From Tretioscincus oriximinensis (Eukaryota; Chordata; Lepidosauria; Squamata; Gymnophthalmidae): 64,000 bases of DNA. Location: positions 361,980 to 425,979 of the forward strand of contig JAJVDF010000363.1 in NCBI GenBank assembly GCA_022410635.1, in the 5' to 3' direction. Of the stretch, positions 52,301 through 61,300 are shown in pieces. The notes beneath the pieces were generated by a model. It was given only the letters and a program-made list of their open reading frames with translations, made no database searches and had not been told where the DNA came from. Position numbers and translations under genes: made by a program. Position 1 is the stretch's first letter. The number at the start of each line of letters is the position of its first letter.

Positions 52301-55300
52301 TTATTTTAGTATATTTTAGTAGAAGGTCATTTTTAGATAACTGTTTGATTCTGGATCATAATGCAAGGATTTCAAGAAAGAAGGTAAAGAATGCGCTTAC
52401 AATTACAGATCTATTAGTATTTTCCAGTTATGAACTATTCTTAGAAAAAAACTGCCCTTTAGAACTAGCTTTCCTTCCTGCTTTTAGAAGTAAGGGTACC
52501 TCCACATGTGCAGCTATGTAGGGTGTTTTAAAGCTAGTGCAGGCTTTAGGAGATTGCATGCGCTGCTTCCAGATACCTCCTTGCGAGGAGCACAGCATCA
52601 CCATGGCAACCGCTGGGACATGTTCCTGGCGCTCACGTGGGTCCTGGACTCGCGGCAAACAGCACATGTGAGTTCCCTGATTGGCAGATGTTCTCCATGC
52701 AATGCACCACTTTGCACCTGGAGGGTTCCACTAAAGCCCAAGCCTTCAGAGCTTTGCAGCAGAATCAGTGCTGGCAAGGCTTAATTTAGTCCAGCTGTGT
52801 CCATGTCCCTCTGATCTCAGCAAATATCTGCTGTGTGGATGCAGCCTATGAAATATGTACTATTGTTATGGCTCTTACAGTAGACCATTTTGAAGCAGCC
52901 ACCAAAACAGTTTGAAAGCTCATGTTTACCTCTGCACTAAAAATCAGGCTTGGGACTGTCTTCCAGTCATGGCTGCTTCCATTTCAGCTTCTTCCTTTGC
53001 TTTCGGCTTCAATGACTGAAATTTCTATAGTTTCGTTTTAGTTTCTCCCCCTGCACCAGTGACTGAAATTCAACATATAGCCCTTCTACACTAAACAAGG
53101 AAATGTTCAATCTGAACAAATTTTAATCAGATCTCTTCATGAAGTTTGCAATCGACTACATCTCTTCTGTTCAAATCCGTGTTGTCTGTTAAAATGGATT
53201 AAATGGGTTTTGTGACCATACCTTGTGTTTCCCTAAATACAACATTCACCTCTGACTCACCACTTTAATCAAAGCACAGAAAAAATGTTTCACACTAAAA
53301 TAATAAGCAATATATTAAAGAAAGGACTAAACAAGATTAAGGCTGCATCTACACATTACTTTTATTCCACTACTATAGTGGGATATTCCACAATATTCCA
53401 CAATAAAGCATTGCGTGGACTGGTTTATTCCAGATTTTCTATACTTTACTGTGGAATATTGTGGAATTAGTGGAATAAATAGATGTTTGTATGCAGCCTA
53501 TGAGTCTTTCTGTACTTACCATTTTCTGTACTTTCCAAAACAAGGCCATCTTCACTGAAATAATTGTTCTGTTCTAGCCCCAGCATTGGCCCTGAAGCTC
53601 ACACAAGGTTTGGAGCTGGTTTCTGCAAGGATTGGTGGCTACTGGCTTTGGAAACCCCTGATGAACCCATTTCAGTGGTATTCCTTAGGAGCTGTACCAC
53701 TTGCACGCTTCCTTGGTCTAATTTTCCATTAGCCAGTATGTTGATGGACCTCTTTAAACTGGTCTATCAGTAGTCCTTATCTAGAAACTGAAACTCAAAG
53801 GTCCCATTACCTTCAGTAGTTAAAAGAATATGGACAGGTGGGAGGGCCTTCTTGGTGTTAGCACCCAGGTTATGAAATGGACTCCATTCTGAGGTTGTCG
53901 TCCCCCCTTGGTTTGACCCAATTTTTCAGGACGGAGTATAGATGAAAAGTACATGTCTGACTACACCTATTTGGCTGTCTGCTGAAGGTGCCCCTTGAAA
54001 TGAGCACAGTAACAAATAAACTTGTGTGATTTGCATCCCACCAGCAGTATAATTGCTACATTCTGCATTGGCTCCAGCTTCCAAACCATTTTCAAGGATA
54101 AACCTACATCCCAATGTCCTAATTTCTATCCAGAAGTGCAGCTTCTCAGCACTAGGACAACAGTTCAATTTGGCAAAACAGTAAAAGAACAGGGGAGGTA
54201 TTGGGAAGAGATTATGATTTTTTTAAATATTGCCAATTGTTCTTGCTTTCCTTTTAGACATCCAACTTGGAAAATGACTCTTCTGTTTTTCAAATAAAGC
54301 CCAACCAAACACCTCAAGCCACAGGCATCTTCAGTACTCCTCCAACAAGTGGGTTTACAGGTAAATGCCANGGTTAAAAGTGCAGACACGAATTGCTCAG
54401 TCGCTTAGGAAACTGTCTCTCATCTGGGAGATGGGGTTTCAAAGCCCTGTGTCAGACGTGGGGAGGGGTGAGCACCTTCTCCTAGCCTGTAATTCTAGCC
54501 AACCCAGCTACTTGAAAGCAAGAAATTGCAACTGACTGCAAGTAGATACATAGGAACCACCACACCCTGGTGAGAAAGATAGAATGTAAGCCTTTGGGCA
54601 AAAATACCCTTCTAAACCGCTTTGAGTCCCTTTGAAAGATAAGAAAAGTGGGGTATAAGAACAGAGTTATTCTTCTTCTTAATTTGGGATTGGGTAATAA
54701 GTTTAGGGTTACGCACATAATCACATGGTTCAGATTTTTAAGGCACAAAATGATATTTACCATTTTCTTTGGGCTAATACAGCATGACAACTTCAACTGA
54801 AATCAATTATTTTTGTGATTTCTGTTGTTTTTTGTGCAGTGCTCTTAAGGTTCTATACCAGGTGAAAAGCAATCCATGCATATATCTGTGACATTTTCCC
54901 TTCCAGGAAACATGGCTGCAAAAAAGGAACCTGCAGGGAAAGAACTGATCAAAGAAACTACAGGTACAGTGTTTCTGGTAATTTTCAAATAAGTAGCCAG
55001 TGTCATCAATACACAGATGGCACTCAGTTCTATTTCTCTGTAACACCTGGATCAGGAGATATGAGGGCCAATAAATCGGAGCTGAATCCAGACTAGACGG
55101 AGGTGCTGTGTGTCACAGTGTCCCAAGCCCAGGAAGTTGAGAGGCAGNCGGTCTTTGATGGGGTAGAATTTCCCTATAACAGATGGGTGCAAAACCTGGG
55201 GGTGCTCCTGGACCCTGCGTTGATGCTTGAAGATCAAGTAGAGGTGGTGGCCAGGAGTGTTTACTTCTAGCTACTTCTGGTTCGCCAGTTATGGCCACTT

Positions 55301-58300
55301 CTGGGCAGGGATGATCTAGTCACAGTAATCCATGCTCTGGTAACCTCCAGGTTGGACTATTGTAATGCGCTCTATATGGGGCTGCCCTTGAAAATGATTT
55401 GGAAGCTGCAACTGGTGCAGAACGCCGCAGCTACACTGCTGGCCGAAACGACTGACTGGACACGTATCACACCGGTCTTGAAAGAGCTGCACTGGCTGCC
55501 AATCTACAACTGTGCCCAATTTAAGGTATTAACACTAACCTATAAAGCCTTAAATAACTTGGGCTCCAAATATCTGAAAGAAGGCCTTCTCCCATATCAA
55601 CCTGTCTGTGATTTGGTATCTACAGAGGAGGCCTTCCTGTACCTCCTCTCTCAGTGGCAAAAAGGGTGGGAACCTGGGATAGGGCTTTCTCTGTGGTAGC
55701 CCCTTAGAAGTGCGTCAATCAACATCTTAGTATGCATTTCATAAAAGTCTGAAGACTCTTCCCTTTTACCCAGGCCTTTAGATAAAAAACTGTCCCCCTT
55801 TCCTACCCTCAAGTAGGAAATGTCTGCTCTGAGACATTTGGGTATAGGGCGGTATAGAAATGCAAATAAATAAATAAATAAAAGTAAATACAATTTTTTT
55901 ATATAGAGCCCTATGCTGTCTGTTGACCAACAATGTTTTATCTGGGTCTATCTTTGGCAAAATGAGCAAAGAACTGGATGTTAGTCAATAGAAGGGTTTC
56001 CCATCAATCCTGTAAAAAAATCTCCTCTCTAAGGCTACATCCTCACCGCATTGTTTTCCTCTCTTAAAAAAACCCGCATTGGGCACTCATCTCCATCTTA
56101 TCTTGCCATCCAGGCTGGTAAGCCACCAGAAGGCATTGCTGCGGTTTTCTAACTACGATCCCCAGCATTCTCTGGGAGCCTGAATACAATTCCCAGGCAT
56201 TCTCTGCTAGCCGAAAGCCAATCATCTTGTACAATCTGCATATTGGAGACTGCTACATCGGTTAATATGCAGCCGCTATTTACTGCACAGCAAAGACCTT
56301 TGGAGCGTATGGAACACTGGTCATGCGTGTTTCCACAGGGCGGATAGAAAGTAAAATTGCCTCCAAAGTGTAGTATATTAGGCGTGGGGTTCGTTCCTAA
56401 TTCTCCAATAATTCTTAGCTAGCTGATTTTATTCTTAAGACAAGTTAGGAGGTTGCTTTGTTGTTTTTTGGATGGGTTTTTTTGGGTGGCCAAGTGTTTA
56501 TTGCCCAATGATACCATGATGCCCTCTTTTATAACTTACAATTTTACCTGATTTATTTTCTCACAAATCAAGTAGGAGGTTGCTTTGTNTGGCGTCACAG
56601 CATTTGCTCATGTTACCCTCTTGCCACCCAAAGAACCAAAGTGCTGGCACTGTTTGGATGGCGTCTGACANACATCCATCCAAGGAACCTCTGATTGATA
56701 ATGGCTGTAGAAGAAAGATGTCGCTTTAGCATGTTAAGCTGTTCTATTTTTTTAAAAATGCCATTTTAGAGCCACAGACAACCAACATCGAGGNGCTGCA
56801 ACAGATGAAAACTGTTGAAAAATTGCTGAAGAAACAAGAGAAAGAGCTGAAAGAGTTGGAGCGGAAAGCTATGAAGCGCAGGGAAGAGCTACTACAAAAA
56901 TACACTGTTCTTTTCACAGAGATGCTTAATCAGGATAGCAAGAAGAAAACCCAAAGCCCGTCCAAATCCCAGAAAAAGAAAAGGTATGTCAGAAATTGAG
57001 GCGGTGGGGAGAGAGAAAAACACATTAAGTTTTTAACAATCATAACCGGGTTGTTCACATACATTTCTTACATTAAAAAAACACAGCATACATATTAAAA
57101 CTAGTGGATTAAAAGATTACTCATGTCTGTTTATGGTTATGTTCCTTTTTACCACTCCTTGCTTTTGTCTGAAGTTGCAGAAAGTTACCCTTGAATGAGA
57201 GCAGTCCAGAAAGGAATATAGCAAAGATGGCAGAATGTCCTGACAATAGTGTTTTGGAGCTGAAAGAGAAACTGGCGGAAGAACTACTCCAACTAGGAGA
57301 AGAGCAGTATGATGGGATTCGGAAGAAGAAAGAGCAGTATGCCACAGAAGTATAGACTGGATACAAATTTCCTACTTTCTTTCCTTTTTAGTTTCAGTAT
57401 TTGTAAGGTGTTCTACAGCAGAAAGTTAAGCGCACCCTAGAAATAAAGCAATTTTCTAATTCAATAGCAAGGAGACAAGGGCGTAATCAAAATAAACTTT
57501 GCAAAAAATAAGAATAGTTTAAGAATAAAGCGGGTTCAAATATCTGGCAAGCAGAATGATTTATTGATCAACTAGTCACTCAAATTGATGTACAGTTTCT
57601 ATATCAGTAAAACAAAAACTCATAAACAAATTAATGAATTAAAATTCCCCCTAATCAATGGTACAAGCAACTGAGTGGAAAGGAAAAAATAGTCTAGTTG
57701 TTATACTTTCTGCATTACATATCTAAGGAAAGAAAAAAACTTTACTTGATACCATTAAAATGTTAAATTTCATATCAGCTGAAGTAAAACCAGTAACCAT
57801 ATTAGACATGCACCTTAAAGACTAAAAAGAAAAAGGTACAGGAACAAGGGCTTGTAGCAATTTGGAGACTTAACAAGAGGAAGGTAGGCATGAGCCTATA
57901 AGTTCAAGTAGGTTAGTAATAAAAGGTGATTCCCACTGGCTGGTATTCTGGGCCAGCAAGTGAACTAGGCATGAAGAGTTGGGAAGTGTCAAAGACAGAC
58001 AGACATCATCACACAACCAGAGTGAAGAGAGAAGAAGTGAGGAAAGTCCTTTATTGTTTATAACACTTGCTTAAATCTACTTACTAACACATTCTGGCTG
58101 TGCACATTCGTATTTGCATGAATACGGTCATCTACAAACATATTAGTACAGTGGTACCTCGGTTCTCGAATGCCTTGAAAGTCGACCAAATCGGTGTTCG
58201 ACCGGCAGATTCCAGAAATCCGAAGTCCTGGAATCCGAACACCGATTTGGAAGTCGAACTTCCTCCGGCGTTCTTTCGGCCCGGCGCGCCTTGCTGNCGT

Positions 58301-61300
58301 CATCAAGGCGCGTTTTTTCGGCCCGGCGCGCCTTGCTGACGTCATCAAGGCGCGTTTTTTCGGCCCGGCGCGCCTTGCTGACGTCATCAAGGCGCGTTTT
58401 TTCAGCCCGGCGCGCCTTGCTGACGTCATCAAGGCGCGTTTTTTCGGCCCGGCGCGCCTTGCTGACGTCAGCAAGGCGCGTTTTTTCGGCCCTGCGCGCC
58501 TTGATGATGTCAGCAATGCGCGTTTTTTCGGCCCGGCGCATCTTGCTTCGGTTCCCGAACAAATTGGTTCTCGACCGTCCTGCCGGAACGAATTGTGTTC
58601 GGGAACCGAGGTACCACTGTATCTCATAGATAATTAGACAGTTTCTAGGGAAAAATAAGGGAGTGTTCAAGGGAGGAAACTAACAAGAATGTGATACCAA
58701 TTATACCAACTTACACTACTGAACATACAATGAACTTAACCTGATATCACACGTCCTACTAAAAGGCTCTGTGCTTTGCGAAGCTTGAACAACACCCATG
58801 CTAACTTCACAAGTGACCTCTCTTCTGACCTGGGTTTGCCCAACCATCAGATATGAGATGGCGACTATCCAAACATAGGCACCTCTCTTAAACTATATAC
58901 ATCACCAAATACAAAAGGGAGACTCTTAGGATGTTTGCTGATCTATCAGTCAGTACTTCCTGAAGAGGTAGTGGTAGCAAAGACCTTGGATAGCTTCAAG
59001 TCAGGACTAGTCAGGTTTATGGACACCAAGGGTATAAATGGGTCCTAGGATGGATGTCTGGATGTTGCCTCCGGGATGGAGCAACAGGCAGNACTCCTGA
59101 AATACCATTTGNNGGGAGTCATGAACAGGTGCATATTTTACTTTCCTCTGTTCAGACTGCCCAGGTGCATCTGGTGGGCCTCTGTGTGAGACAGAATGCT
59201 GGACTAGATGGGCTGTGGTCTGATCCAGTATGGCTCTTCTTCTGTTCTTGCTTCTCTACTTCTTACTTATTTCTTTAGACCTTGCATAGAATAAGAAAAA
59301 GTATTACCTTAAGATGTGGTGATAGTCACTAGTTGGAATTACTTCAGAAAAGACTTGGATAAGAACATAAGAAGAACCATACTGGATCAGGCCACAGTCC
59401 ATTTAGTCCAGCATTCTGTCTCACACAGACAAATTACTGATCAATGACTCCTAGCCTGAAGAAGGTGTGGGGAATGTAAGGAATTATATGTCTCCAGATT
59501 GGAGGGACGACAGGGAGATAACGGCAGATTTCTGATTGAGAATTTCCAAAAGCAATGATGGGGAAGGCACTGTGTGAGATGGTATGCTGGATTAGATAGG
59601 TTATAGTAGGACTTAGCAAGGCTACGTTTATAGTCTTATATATGTGCCTCTCTAGATCATTAGTAAGGTATATTATTAACTTCATACCTGGTTTTTGAGT
59701 TTTCTTATGAAACCGATGAGAACAGACTGCTGAACTAGATGGGCCACTGATTTGACTCAGCAGGATATTTCCTGTTGTTTATATTTTTGCTGCAGAAGTT
59801 CCTATTGGGTAAATAGTTCCCATATAGAAAGACAATTCAGGATAAAATGTTTAGTAAAGAAAATGTANTAACGCGATTTCCTTTATTTTAATCTTTTAAA
59901 TAGCAAATTGCCAAAATGCTAGCACTCGCAAAAGAAAAGCATGCATGTGAACTAAAGGCACTTAAGGAGTCCTGTGAAAGGTATCAATATGTTATTAAGT
60001 CTAAATGTTCTGTAGTCTTTCACACACGGCCACACAATTTTTCAAACTTTCTTTAGATTTTTAAGTATAATTTTATATATTTTATTTTTGCTACCTTGCT
60101 TTTAGGTGCTCTTTCTCATTAATAACTTTCACTCTTATTCAAAGATTTCATATTCACTAATTGAGGGATTTATAGCACTTGGAGACTAACAGGGGAAGGG
60201 TAGGTGGCATGAGCTTTTGCAGACAAGCCTACTTCTTCCAATGCTAAGAGACCTCAGGAACAGACTTTAAAGGAAACTGTGTAGATGACAAAGATGACAT
60301 TGGTCCCCTAGTACCTGAAGAAGTACACAGGCCTGTGAAATGTCATGCCACCTGCTTTTCTCCTGGTAGTCTCCAAGTGCTACAAGCCNCCTTTTTGGAT
60401 TTCTACTAACATGGCTATTTCTCTGAAATCGATTATTCAGTGCTTCAGATTTATGGAATGGCGAGATATGGCATTTGTCTGACTTTAACCAATGCCACTT
60501 TATGCTTGTTACAACTGGATGCAAATGGACAGAGTAAATTCATACTTGTAGAAAAGTACAGTCAATTTAGAAAATATAGACTTTTTCTAATGCAAGAATC
60601 TTTGGGCTGAGCCATTGTAACTGATATCTAAGCTATATTTCTGAACAGATTCACATGAACTCTGAATTGCATCATAGTCTGCACTTCTATTATTCATAAA
60701 ATTGTGTTTTTGAGTAGCTGCCTGAAAAAAGTTATAAAAAATATAATTCATCCAAAGAGGCAGTACTTATGTATATGTCCATTCAGCATTTGTTGGCTTG
60801 CTGTCAGTGGCAGTAGAAAATTCTTTTCAGTGTCCAGGCCTAGTGTATTATTTCTTTGCCAATCTGGGGCCTGAGGTTTCATGCTGTATTGTAGCTGATG
60901 GAGAAGACACAGCTATTCTGAAAGGACAATACAATCTTTGTCCATTTTGTAAACTCAGCATTTCATTAAAGTGAGCCAGCAACACAGTAGCACCCTTTCA
61001 ATTTGTGTTCAAAGGAAACCTAAAATATAAAATATTTGCCTTAATGGGCTAGGTACCCCAAAGAGTCTCTCTGGCTTGAAATCAGAATATCAGACTTTTA
61101 TCTGATATTCTCCTCCTCCTCTTCCTCTTCCTCCTCCTCGTTCTTTCCCTCTTTGTCAGTACAATATTGACTTCTGTTCCACAAATGACTTATTTCATTA
61201 GATTTTCCTGTTTTAGCCATTGGTATTATTTTCTCTTAGATACCTCACCTTCCAACTCAAAATTCCAGCCATTACATAATGAGCAGAAATGATTTGCATG

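Noticed and set aside
58278..58548. CRISPR-like direct repeats
   Set aside because: Units are head-to-tail with no unique spacers, inside a eukaryotic transposon.
58058..58627. Long open frames on both strands with a 14-residue repeat ([14 protein letters not shown])
   Set aside because: They are by-products of a 42-base minisatellite inside a TA-flanked MITE. Frames are open on both strands at once and cross the terminal repeats.
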